Below, piece after piece: positions 16,280-24,038 of a DNA stretch of 64,000 nucleotides. Each line of letters begins with the position of its first letter. The first letter of the stretch is position 1. Source of the stretch: EB88 sp965199135 (GTDB lineage: Bacteria; Acidobacteriota; Terriglobia; Terriglobales; Acidobacteriaceae); assembly GCA_965199135.1 (NCBI GenBank), contig OZ240685.1, forward strand, positions 372,001 to 436,000, in the 5' to 3' direction. The position numbers and the translations under genes were made by a program. Under the pieces are notes generated by a model. It was not told where the DNA came from, did no database searches, and worked only from the letters and a program-made list of their open reading frames with translations.

Positions 16280-18691
16280 ATGAGTGAAGGCCGTTGGGTA
16301 CTGTTGATCGCGAGCGAAGTCGGGCAGACCGATTCCGTCTCTGACCGCGCCATGGAGCGCCTTGTCGACGCGATCCGCGAAGAAGGATACGAAGTCGTAC
16401 GCACCTCCACCCCTGAGGATGGACTGTCGCTCGTCATGAGCGACCCCTCGCACTCCGCGATCCTGCTCGACTGGGATCTCGAAGGCGACAACCAGTTCGA
16501 CGAGCGCGCCGCGCTGCAGATCCTGCGCGCCGTCCGGCGCCGCAACAAGAAGATCCCGATCTTCCTCATCGCCGACCGCACGCTGGTCTCTGAGCTTCCG
16601 CTCGAGGTCGTCAAGCAGGTCCATGAATACATCCACCTCTTCGGCGACACCCCGGCCTTCATCGCGAACCGCGTGGATTTCGCGGTGGAGCGCTACCATG
16701 AGCAGCTCCTGCCGCCCTATTTCCGCGAGCTCAAGAAGTACACCGACCAGGGCGCCTACTCCTGGGACGCGCCGGGCCACATGGGCGGCGTCGCGTTCCT
16801 GAAGCACCCCATCGGCATGGAGTTTCACCGCTTCTTCGGCGAAACCCTGCTCCGCTCCGACCTCGGCATCTCCACCGCGCAGATGGGCTCCTGGCTCGAC
16901 CACATCGGGCCCCCGGGCGACTCGGAGCGCAATGCCGCCCGCATCTTCGGCGCCGACTGGACCTTCTACGTTCTCGGTGGCTCGTCGACTTCGAACCAGA
17001 TCGTCGGCCACGGCCTCATCGCGCAGGACGACATCGTCCTTGCCGATGCGAACTGCCACAAGTCCATCTGCCACTCGCTCACCGTAACGGGCGCGCGCCC
17101 GGTCTACTTCAAGCCAACGCGCAATGGCTACGGCATGATCGGCCTCGTGCCGCTCAAGCGCTTCAGCAAGGAGTCCGTGCAGGAACTGATCGCACGCAGC
17201 CCCTTCTCCAAGGACGCGCCCTCGCTCGAACCCCGCTATGCCGTGGTCACAAACTCCACCTACGACGGACTCTGCTACGACGTTGACCGCGTGGTCGAAG
17301 AGCTCTCGCCGAGCGTCGCCCGCATCCACTTCGACGAAGCCTGGTACGCCTACGCCAAGTTCCACCGCATCTACAAGCACCGCTACGCCATGGGTGTTCC
17401 GGAAGAGATGCCGAACCGCCCAGCGATCTTCTCCGTGCAGTCGACGCACAAGATGCTCGCTGCTTTTTCCATGGGCTCGATGGTGCATGTGAAGTTGTCA
17501 GACCGCGCGCCGCTCGACTTCAACCAGTTCAACGAGTCGTTCATGATGCATGGCACGACCTCGCCCTTCTACCCGCTGATCGCCTCGCTCGACGTGGCCG
17601 CCGCGATGATGGACGAGCCCGCCGGCCCCACGCTCATGACCGAGACCATCCAGGACGCCATCTCCTTCCGCAAGGCAATGTCCTCGGTCGCGCACCGTTT
17701 GCGTGCCGCGGAGCACAATGGCGACGGCTGGTTCTTCCGCCTCTACCAGCCCGAGGTGGTGCTCGACCCATCCACAGGTGAGACCCTCATCTTCGAGGAG
17801 GCCTCCGACCAGCTGCTTGAGTCGCAATCCTCCTGCTGGACCCTCAAGCCCGGCCAGGACTGGCACGGCTTCCAGGACGCCGACATTGCGGACGAGTACT
17901 GCATGCTCGATCCGACCAAGGTCACGATCCTGACGCCCGGGGTCAACAGCCAGGGCCAGATCAGCGACTGGGGCATCCCCGGTGCGATCCTCACCGAATT
18001 TCTGGACTCGCGCCGTGTGGAGATCGCCCGCACCGGCGACTACACCGTGCTGGTTCTCTTCTCGGTCGGCACCAGCAAGGGCAAGTGGGGCGCGCTGCTC
18101 GAGAACCTGTTCGAATTCAAGCGCCTTTACGACACCGACGCTCCGCTTGAGGAAGCCCTGCCGGAGCTCGTCGCGAAGTACCCGGCACGCTACCGCAACT
18201 GCACCCTGCGCGAGCTCTCGGACGAGATGCACCAGGCCATGGTCGACCTCAACCTCGCCGGACTCGTCAACGAGAGCTGCGACGAAGATTTCGACCCCGT
18301 CCTCACGCCCTCGCAGACCTACCAGAAGCTGGTCAAGAACGAGACCGAGCGGATCCGCTTTCAGGAGATGGCCGGCCGCATCGCCGCTGTGATGCTCGTG
18401 CCCTACCCCCCGGGCATTCCGATGAGCATGCCGGGTGAGCGGCTCGGTGGCCCGAACACCCCGGTCATGCGCCTCATGCTCGCCATGGAAGAGTTCGGCA
18501 AGCGGTTCCCCGGCTTCGAGCGCGAGGTCCACGGCATCGAGGTCGACGAGGATGGCGAGTACTGGATGCGCGCCATCCTTGAAGAAGGCCAGACTCCCAG
18601 GCACGAAGTGGTGCAGAGCGAACCACCCTCGTCGCGGCCCCAGGCGAAGAGTCGCCTTGCGGACAAGCCGGTCCGACGGTCGACGGAGTAA
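16280..18691 (+). CDS. Orn/Lys/Arg decarboxylase (PLP fold I)
   Basis: 803-aa pyridoxal-phosphate decarboxylase of the inducible Orn/Lys/Arg family; makes a polyamine or agmatine from a basic amino acid and consumes a proton. N-terminal receiver-like wing domain (about 1-135, DPSHSAILLDWDLEG), PLP domain with DAPGHMGG, GGSSTSNQ, HFDEAWYAY and the cofactor lysine K391 in STHKMLAAFS, then the C-terminal domain. Substrate choice (arginine most likely from length and segment style, lysine possible) is inference. No antiporter gene is adjacent. No clear ribosome site before the ATG. Confidence 0.88.
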   Translation: MSEGRWVLLIASEVGQTDSVSDRAMERLVDAIREEGYEVVRTSTPEDGLSLVMSDPSHSAILLDWDLEGDNQFDERAALQILRAVRRRNKKIPIFLIADRTLVSELPLEVVKQVHEYIHLFGDTPAFIANRVDFAVERYHEQLLPPYFRELKKYTDQGAYSWDAPGHMGGVAFLKHPIGMEFHRFFGETLLRSDLGISTAQMGSWLDHIGPPGDSERNAARIFGADWTFYVLGGSSTSNQIVGHGLIAQDDIVLADANCHKSICHSLTVTGARPVYFKPTRNGYGMIGLVPLKRFSKESVQELIARSPFSKDAPSLEPRYAVVTNSTYDGLCYDVDRVVEELSPSVARIHFDEAWYAYAKFHRIYKHRYAMGVPEEMPNRPAIFSVQSTHKMLAAFSMGSMVHVKLSDRAPLDFNQFNESFMMHGTTSPFYPLIASLDVAAAMMDEPAGPTLMTETIQDAISFRKAMSSVAHRLRAAEHNGDGWFFRLYQPEVVLDPSTGETLIFEEASDQLLESQSSCWTLKPGQDWHGFQDADIADEYCMLDPTKVTILTPGVNSQGQISDWGIPGAILTEFLDSRRVEIARTGDYTVLVLFSVGTSKGKWGALLENLFEFKRLYDTDAPLEEALPELVAKYPARYRNCTLRELSDEMHQAMVDLNLAGLVNESCDEDFDPVLTPSQTYQKLVKNETERIRFQEMAGRIAAVMLVPYPPGIPMSMPGERLGGPNTPVMRLMLAMEEFGKRFPGFEREVHGIEVDEDGEYWMRAILEEGQTPRHEVVQSEPPSSRPQAKSRLADKPVRRSTE

Positions 18692-18709
18692 GCCGGATAT
18701 CTGAGCAAG

Positions 18710-18758
18710 GGGCGCCCAGATACCCGGTGGGCGCCCAGATACCCGGTGGGCGCCCAGA
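18710..18758. repeat. 19-bp direct repeat, 2.6 copies
   Basis: Unit GGGCGCCCAGATACCCGGT occurs exactly twice (18710-18728, 18729-18747) and then for 11 bases. Each unit starts with the 8-bp palindrome GGGCGCCC, so adjacent units can pair with each other. No spacers, so not CRISPR. Confidence 0.85.
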
Positions 18759-18786
18759 AGTCGGCCTCCTGGCCCGGAACAGGAGA

Positions 18787-18830
18787 CCAGGCGAACCATT
18801 GTGCCTGGAGATGGGGCCCCGTCTCCAGGC
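18787..18830. repeat. 28-bp near-palindrome with competing stem
   Basis: 18803-18830 is palindromic over 28 bases with one mismatched pair (outer arms GCCTGGAGA and TCTCCAGGC, centre GGGGCCCC). An upstream CCAGGC at 18787-18792 can pair with GCCTGG at 18803-18808, which would exclude the outer arm of the palindrome. In RNA this gives two mutually exclusive folds. Confidence 0.6.
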
Positions 18831-19034
18831 CGCAGCGGCACCCCAGGCGGGCGACGCTGCTTTCGCCATCAAGACCTGTTCCAACCCGGATACGATCGGC
18901 CCGTGAGCGGATACCATGCGCGACGCGCACAGAAGATGATCGGGATGTAAGGCCTTTCACTGGCTTCCAGTGTGTTCTTTTCGCTATGCTTGGGTCGCTC
19001 ATAAACTCCTGCTCCGCTACGAGAGACCCTGTTG

Positions 19035-20933
19035 ATGAAGTTGCCCTCCCTGCTCGCTGCCAGCTGCCTTCTGCTCGCCCCGTCCCTCCTGGCCCAGACA
19101 CCCACGCTTGCGATCGATGGCGGGGCACCCAAGGCCATGAGCAGCCCGACGCTGTACGGCCTCATGACCGAGGAGATCAACTACTCCTACGACGGCGGCC
19201 TCTACGGCGAGCTCCTGCGGAACCGGGTGGTGGAGAAGGGCTGGGGTGGCAGCGATCACTGGACGCTGCTCCAGCGCGGCTCAAGCGCGGCCAACATGAC
19301 AGTCGACAGCACGACCGGCCCCAGCACGGCCATTCCCTCGAGTCTCAAGATCGAGATCGCGGCAGCCACCCCGGACAGCCCGGCGGGCGTCGAGAACGAA
19401 GGCTACTGGGGTGTTCCGCTGCGCCCCAACACCAGCTACAAGGCGTCGTTCTACGCTAAGTCCAGCGTTCCGAATGCAACCGTCACCGTCTCGCTCCTGA
19501 ACGACAACACCGGCAAGGCCGTTGTGGCGCAGACCGTCTCGGGCGTGGGCACCGAGTGGAAGCAGTACGCGGTGACGCTCCAGACCCCGGGGGACATGAC
19601 CGCCTCCTCGCGCAACCACTTCGTACTGCTCGCGCAGCAGCCGGGCACGCTCTGGATCAACCTCGCTTCGCTGTTCCCCCCGACCTACCACGACCGCGTG
19701 AACGGCAACCGGCCTGACCTCATGGAAAAGATGGCGGCCATGCACCCGGCCTTCCTGCGCATGCCGGGCGGCAACTACCTCGAAGGCGATCAGATCACCG
19801 ATCGCTATGAGTGGAAGAAGACCATCGGGCCCATGGTCGACCGGCCTACCCATCCGAGCCCGTGGGGGTACCGCTCGTCTGATGGCCTGGGCCTCCTGGA
19901 GTTCCTGGAGTGGTGTGAAGATCTTCGCATTCAGCCCGTGCTGGCGGTCTACGCTGGCTACTCGCTCAAGGGCGAGCATGTCGATCCCGGCCCGGCGCTC
20001 CAGCCCTACGTGCAGGACGCGCTCGACGAGATCGAGTACGTCACCGGCGGCCCAGACACCAAGTGGGGCGCCGAACGTATCAAGGACGGCCACCCCGCGC
20101 CCTTCCCGCTCCACTATGTCGAAATCGGCAACGAAGACGAGTTCGACAAGTCCGGAAGCTACTCCGGCCGCTACGCCCAGTTCTACGACGCGATCAAGGC
20201 GAAGTACCCGAAGCTCGAGCAGATCGCGACCACGACCGTGACCGGCCATACCTTCGACGTGCTTGACGATCACTACTACAAGGGCGAGCAGGAGTTCTAC
20301 GCCGACGTCCACCACTACGACAACACTGACCGCAAGGGGCCAAAGATCTTCGTCGGCGAGTGGGCGACCCGCGAAGGTACACCCACGCCGAACTTTGGCG
20401 CAGCTCTCGGCGACGCTGCCTGGATGACGGGCATGGAGCGCAACAGCGACATCATCGTGATGTCCAGCTACGCCCCGATGCTCACCAACGTCAACCCTGG
20501 CGGCATGCAGTGGGAGAGCGACCTGATCGGCTACAACGCGATGAACAGCTACGGTTCCCCGAGCTACTACGCGCAGGTCCTGTTCTCACAGCACCACGGC
20601 AACGAAATTCTGAATGCCACGCTTTCGGACGCGCCCAAGAGGCTTTTCGAGTCGGTCACCCGCGACAAGGCCACAGGCACCCTTTACGTGAAGCTTGTGA
20701 ACGCCTCGACGCTGCCTACCACGGTTTCGGTCAAGGTCTCGGGCGCTGCGAAGGTCGGCACACAGGGCCACATGTTCACGCTGTCCGCGCCCACAACCGA
20801 AACAACCAACACCATCACCGACCCGACCCATATCGTGCCGGCGGAGCGTGAGGTTGGCAACCTGGGCGCCTCGTTCGCATTGCCGCTTGCACCACTCTCG
20901 ATCAACATCCTGGAGCTGCCGGCGAGCCACTAA
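19035..20933 (+). CDS. Secreted alpha-L-arabinofuranosidase, GH51-like
   Basis: 632-aa retaining arabinofuranosidase acting on arabinose-containing plant polysaccharides outside the cytoplasm. Start ATG at 19035 (a TTG directly before it is also in frame), followed by a signal peptide (LLAASCLLLAPSLLAQ). A carbohydrate-binding-like beta domain lies at about 60-215, then the TIM barrel with FLRMPGGNYLEGD, the acid/base E367 in EIGNEDEF and the nucleophile E442 in FVGEWATREG, then a C-terminal beta-sandwich. The upstream region has strong dyads. No sugar transporter is adjacent. Confidence 0.92.
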   Translation: MKLPSLLAASCLLLAPSLLAQTPTLAIDGGAPKAMSSPTLYGLMTEEINYSYDGGLYGELLRNRVVEKGWGGSDHWTLLQRGSSAANMTVDSTTGPSTAIPSSLKIEIAAATPDSPAGVENEGYWGVPLRPNTSYKASFYAKSSVPNATVTVSLLNDNTGKAVVAQTVSGVGTEWKQYAVTLQTPGDMTASSRNHFVLLAQQPGTLWINLASLFPPTYHDRVNGNRPDLMEKMAAMHPAFLRMPGGNYLEGDQITDRYEWKKTIGPMVDRPTHPSPWGYRSSDGLGLLEFLEWCEDLRIQPVLAVYAGYSLKGEHVDPGPALQPYVQDALDEIEYVTGGPDTKWGAERIKDGHPAPFPLHYVEIGNEDEFDKSGSYSGRYAQFYDAIKAKYPKLEQIATTTVTGHTFDVLDDHYYKGEQEFYADVHHYDNTDRKGPKIFVGEWATREGTPTPNFGAALGDAAWMTGMERNSDIIVMSSYAPMLTNVNPGGMQWESDLIGYNAMNSYGSPSYYAQVLFSQHHGNEILNATLSDAPKRLFESVTRDKATGTLYVKLVNASTLPTTVSVKVSGAAKVGTQGHMFTLSAPTTETTNTITDPTHIVPAEREVGNLGASFALPLAPLSINILELPASH

Positions 20934-21035
20934 CCCGCTTGTCAGAACGGTCCGTGTCGTCTCAGCGCCTGGGCGTGATCTCAGCTCCTGGTCCCTCCCC
21001 CAGCGTCCGCCCCGTTCGCCCGGGCGTTTTCAGAC

Positions 21036-21065
21036 GGCATCCTGAGCGCAGCGGGGCCTGCGGCC
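21036..21065 (+). repeat. Dispersed intergenic repeat, copy 2 (degenerate)
   Basis: GGCATCCTGAGCGCAGCGG followed by GGCCTGCGG resembles the copies at 14041-14074 (other strand) and 23285-23317. Weaker match; intergenic between the arabinofuranosidase and the exported unknown protein. Confidence 0.35.
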
Positions 21066-21129
21066 CTGCCTCGCCAGAGGCGACATGCAACCCCAAGCCC
21101 TGTCCCTGTAGGATGGGAGACCAGACACC

Positions 21130-21759
21130 ATGCGCCTCACACTGGCTTTGCTTCTCGCCTCTTCCGCTCTGATCCCGGCCGCACAGGCACAGGCCCCTGC
21201 GCCAGGAACGCCTGCCACAGCCTCGAGCATGATCACCCCGGCACTGGACCGATTGCGGACGACTCTCGGCAACCTTCGGCTGGACAAGTGGAAGGCTCCC
21301 GGTCCGGTTCGCGAGGAAGCCAGCAGCAACATCGGCTCGATCAACCGCGACCTCGATGCGACGCTCCCCGGCCTGCTCGCAACTGCCGACGCAGCCCCTG
21401 GCGTGGTCTCGAAAACGCTTCCCGTCTTCCGCAATGTGGACGCTCTTTACGATGTGCTGCTGCGCGTAGTCGAGACAGCAGACCTGTCCGCCCCCGAGGT
21501 CGAGACCGGCAACCTCCACCAGGCGCTTTCCACGCTTGACGACGCCCGCCGTTCGCTTGGCGATTCCATCGAGACCGCAGCCGTCGCGCAGGAGCAGCAG
21601 ATCGCATCCATTGCGAGCCGCTCTGCCGCAGCGCCCGCCGCCGCCCCGGCCGAGACGGTCGTCAACGATGGCGCGGCGACCAGGCCTACCTACAAGCACA
21701 AGCAGGCGATCCGCAAGCCCGTCACACCGCCTCCGGCGGCAACTTCACCCCAGCCATAA
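21130..21759 (+). CDS. Exported protein of unknown function
   Basis: 209 aa. A signal peptide (MRLTLALLLASSALIPAAQA) is followed by a mainly helical central part (about 35-150, with heptad-like leucines around LDRLRTTLGNLRLDKW and ALSTLDDARRSLGDSI), then an Ala/Pro-rich, Lys-containing tail (KHKQAIRKPVTPPP). GGGAGA stands about 9 bases before the ATG. I do not recognise the family. It lies just upstream of the sigma/anti-sigma pair and could be part of an envelope response, but nothing in the sequence proves it. Confidence 0.75.
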   Translation: MRLTLALLLASSALIPAAQAQAPAPGTPATASSMITPALDRLRTTLGNLRLDKWKAPGPVREEASSNIGSINRDLDATLPGLLATADAAPGVVSKTLPVFRNVDALYDVLLRVVETADLSAPEVETGNLHQALSTLDDARRSLGDSIETAAVAQEQQIASIASRSAAAPAAAPAETVVNDGAATRPTYKHKQAIRKPVTPPPAATSPQP

Positions 21760-21875
21760 ATCCCGGGAACTTCCCACCCTTCACTGGTGTCCTTACTTTA
21801 GACACAAGCAGGTAACCTGGCCGAATTGCCCGTGGCCAGCGCTGCTTTTGTGCTGCTAGTGTGGAGGTACTTTCG

Positions 21876-22565
21876 GTGCAGGCGGGCTTACTCTTGGGCA
21901 ATGTAGCGAGTGTGGTTGGGGGCGTTCGGCCGGAAGAGGCCACGATCCTCGTTGAGTTGAAGGCTGGCTCCGACGAAGCCTTTGCATCGCTCATCGCGCA
22001 GTACCACGGCCCCATTTACAGCCTCGTCGCCCGCACGATCCGCAATCCAGCCGACGCGCCCGACCTCACGCAGGACATCTTCATCAAGGTGTTTCGCGGC
22101 ATTCGCTCGTTCAACGGCGACTCGAGCCTGCGCACCTGGATCTATCGCATCGCGCTCCATGAAGCCTCGAATCAGCGCCGCTGGTGGCGCCGCCACTGCG
22201 AGCGCGAGGTTCCGCTCGACGCCGAGACAGAGGGCAGTGATGGCGAAGGCCTCTCGCTTCTGGAGACGCTCGCGGCCTGCAGTGAGTCCCCCTTTGACGC
22301 GGCAGCCCAGAGCGAACTGCGCGAGCGCATCGAGGCCGAACTCCGCGAAATCCCTGAGCCTTTCCGCACCACCGTCGTCCTGCGCGATATTGAAGGCTTT
22401 GCCTACGAAGAGATCGCCGAGATCCTCGGCGTCCAGCTTGGCACGGTGAAGTCCCGGCTGATGCGCGGCCGCGCCCAGCTCAAAGCCCGCCTTGCGCCCC
22501 TGATGCAGCGCCCGTCTCCCAGGACCGCGGTTTCCGCCACCCGCAGCATGGAGCGTGCCTGTTGA
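21876..22565 (+). CDS. ECF RNA polymerase sigma factor
   Basis: 229-aa sigma-70 factor of the extracytoplasmic type. Start GTG at 21876, chosen because GGAGG sits eight bases upstream; an earlier in-frame GTG at 21861 would overlap that site. Region 2: ADAPDLTQDIFIKVFRGIRSF and SSLRTWIYRIALHEASN; region 4: PEPFRTTVVLRDIEGFAYEEIAEIL and LGTVKSRLMRGRAQLK. Its TGA overlaps the TTG start of the next gene (TTGA), coupling it to its anti-sigma partner. Confidence 0.93.
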   Translation: MQAGLLLGNVASVVGGVRPEEATILVELKAGSDEAFASLIAQYHGPIYSLVARTIRNPADAPDLTQDIFIKVFRGIRSFNGDSSLRTWIYRIALHEASNQRRWWRRHCEREVPLDAETEGSDGEGLSLLETLAACSESPFDAAAQSELRERIEAELREIPEPFRTTVVLRDIEGFAYEEIAEILGVQLGTVKSRLMRGRAQLKARLAPLMQRPSPRTAVSATRSMERAC

Positions 22566-23251
22566 CGACGATCCTTCTCTGCGCCGAGGTGGAAGAGCAG
22601 TTCTCGAGCTACCTTGACGGCACGCTGTCGGGCGTCGCCATGGCCGATATTCAGGAGCATATGCGGCATTGCGCAAGCTGCCAGCGCTCCTTTGCTGCCT
22701 GGCGCGGAACGCTTGCCGCGCTTTCGATGCTCGGGTCCGCCAAGGCACCTGCCGACCTGCCGCTGAAGCTGCGGGTCGCGCTCTCGCAGGAAAAAGCCCG
22801 CTCACCCCGCCTCTGGCTCGACCGGGTCAAGGTCCGCTGGGACAACACCTTCGCTCCGCTCGCGGTGCAGGCGTCGGCGGGCCTGGCGAGTGCTGTGCTC
22901 ATGCTCGGCACGGTGCTGCTGCTGATCGGCACCTTTGCTACCCCTGAGCAGGCCGCGGCGCGCGACGAACCCATCGGCATGGCCTCCGGACCGCGCCTCC
23001 TGTACTCGTCGTTTCCCGACGGGTCGAACCCGATCGCGCACCTGAACGGTTCTGTTATCGTGCGGGTGTTCGTGGATGCTTCGGGCCGCGTCTATGACTA
23101 CCACGTGATCTCGGGCAACCCGGATCCGCGCAGCCGTGCCGCGCTCGCAAACGAAATGATGTGGAGCGTCTTCGAGCCCGCGCACGTCTTTGGAGAGCCC
23201 GTGCGCGGCTCCATGATCCTCAGCCTCGAAGGCGTGTCCGTTCCCGGCTAG
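22562..23251 (+). CDS. Zinc-finger anti-sigma factor with TonB-like C-terminus
   Basis: 229-aa membrane protein starting at a TTG that overlaps the sigma factor stop. The N-terminal ZAS zinc motif is H33-x3-C37-x2-C40 (HMRHCASC), expected to hold the sigma factor at the membrane. One transmembrane helix follows at about 108-126 (SAVLMLGTVLLLIGTFA). The periplasmic part (about 155-225) reads like a TonB C-terminal domain: NGSVIVRVFVDASGRVYDYH, FEPAHVFGEPVRGSM. A fusion of these two parts is unusual; the TonB-like part may sense an outer-membrane partner. Fold assignment of that part is by eye. Confidence 0.82.
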   Translation: MTTILLCAEVEEQFSSYLDGTLSGVAMADIQEHMRHCASCQRSFAAWRGTLAALSMLGSAKAPADLPLKLRVALSQEKARSPRLWLDRVKVRWDNTFAPLAVQASAGLASAVLMLGTVLLLIGTFATPEQAAARDEPIGMASGPRLLYSSFPDGSNPIAHLNGSVIVRVFVDASGRVYDYHVISGNPDPRSRAALANEMMWSVFEPAHVFGEPVRGSMILSLEGVSVPG

Positions 23252-23284
23252 CTCCCCGCCGCCCCACACACCCCCTGGCAATCC

Positions 23285-23317
23285 GGTCACCCTGAGTGAA
23301 GCGAACCGTCTGCGGTC
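23285..23317 (+). repeat. Dispersed intergenic repeat, copy 3
   Basis: GGTCACCCTGAGTGAAGCGA then ACCGTCTGCGG. Matches copy 1 (14041-14074, minus strand) at about 28 of 33 positions. Lies between the convergent anti-sigma and FKBP genes. Confidence 0.5.
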
Positions 23318-23330
23318 TTCCGCACCCCCC

Positions 23331-23924
23331 CTATTGCGGAGCCGGCTGTGCCGGAGGGGCGGGCGGAGGCGGCGGCGTCGCCGAAGCTGACAGGACCTCG
23401 ATATCGAAGATCAGGTCGCTCTTCTCCGGGATCACCGGCGGCCGTCCTAACTCCCCGTACGCCATCTGGTACGGGATAAACAGCCGGCGCTTGCCCCCTA
23501 CATGCATGCCGCCGAACCCGTTGTACCAGCCTGGAATCACGCGATGCTGCGCCGGCACGAATGTGAACGGCTCTCCGCGATCGACCGACGAGTCAAACTT
23601 GGTTCCATCCGAGGCCAGCCAGCCTGTGTAGTGCACGGTCACGAAATCGGTCGGCGAAACCAGTTCCCCCGTGCCAGGCGCGATGTCGATATAACGCAGC
23701 GCGAATGCGGTGCTTACAACACCAGCAGCCGGCGGAATACCGGCTGGCAGCACCGGGGCCGGTGCTGCAGCAGGAGCACAGACCGGTGTTTTTGGCCGGA
23801 CCGGATGACCGGTGGCATGGTGCACGGGCGTCGCCGGGGTGGTGGGCGTGCTGGACGTCTGGGCCCCGGCCAAGAGCGGCGAGGCAGCGAGCAAGAGGGT
23901 GGCGGCACAGCGCAGATGGGGCAA
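23331..23924 (-). CDS. Exported FKBP-type peptidyl-prolyl isomerase
   Basis: 197-aa proline isomerase, probably periplasmic. Signal peptide (MPHLRCAATLLLAASPLLAGA), a Pro/Thr-rich linker to about 65, then one FKBP domain: DFVTVHYTGWLASDGTKFDSS, FTFVPAQHRVIPGWYNGFGG, GGKRRLFIPYQMAYGE and SDLIFDIEVL. It ends in a run of prolines and alanines. Acts in folding of exported proteins. Convergent with the anti-sigma gene. Confidence 0.9.
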   Translation of the reverse strand: MPHLRCAATLLLAASPLLAGAQTSSTPTTPATPVHHATGHPVRPKTPVCAPAAAPAPVLPAGIPPAAGVVSTAFALRYIDIAPGTGELVSPTDFVTVHYTGWLASDGTKFDSSVDRGEPFTFVPAQHRVIPGWYNGFGGMHVGGKRRLFIPYQMAYGELGRPPVIPEKSDLIFDIEVLSASATPPPPPAPPAQPAPQ

Positions 23925-23985
23925 GACGGTCTCCTGCCGTCCATACTACCGAGGCTCTTTCCGTTTTATGCAACAACACAGCGGT

Positions 23986-24014
23986 TTGACCCTCCTGCGC
24001 TCGATTCATAGACT
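23986..24014 (+). promoter_or_regulatory. Promoter of the exported TPR-protein gene
   Basis: TTGACC (23986-23991), 17-base spacer, TAGACT (24009-24014): a good sigma-70-type promoter about 25 bases before the ATG at 24039, leaving a short leader of under 20 bases without a clear ribosome site. Confidence 0.6.
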
Positions 24015-24038
24015 CGGAGCAGTCTTTTGGTCCCCATT

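Larger units (their letters stand above)
18692..19034. other. Structured intergenic region without a gene
   Basis: 343 bp between the decarboxylase and the arabinofuranosidase. It holds 2.6 copies of a 19-bp direct repeat (18710-18758), a 6-bp stem CTCCTG/CAGGAG (18766-18785), a 28-bp near-palindrome (18803-18830) and a dyad CACTGG-CTT-CCAGTG (18958-18972) followed by a T-rich stretch. I see no protein-coding ORF that looks real. The last dyad could be a terminator or an operator for the downstream gene. Confidence 0.6.

Noticed and set aside
18710..18758. Direct repeats considered as a CRISPR remnant
   Set aside because: Units are directly joined without spacers, only 19 bp long, and no cas gene is present.
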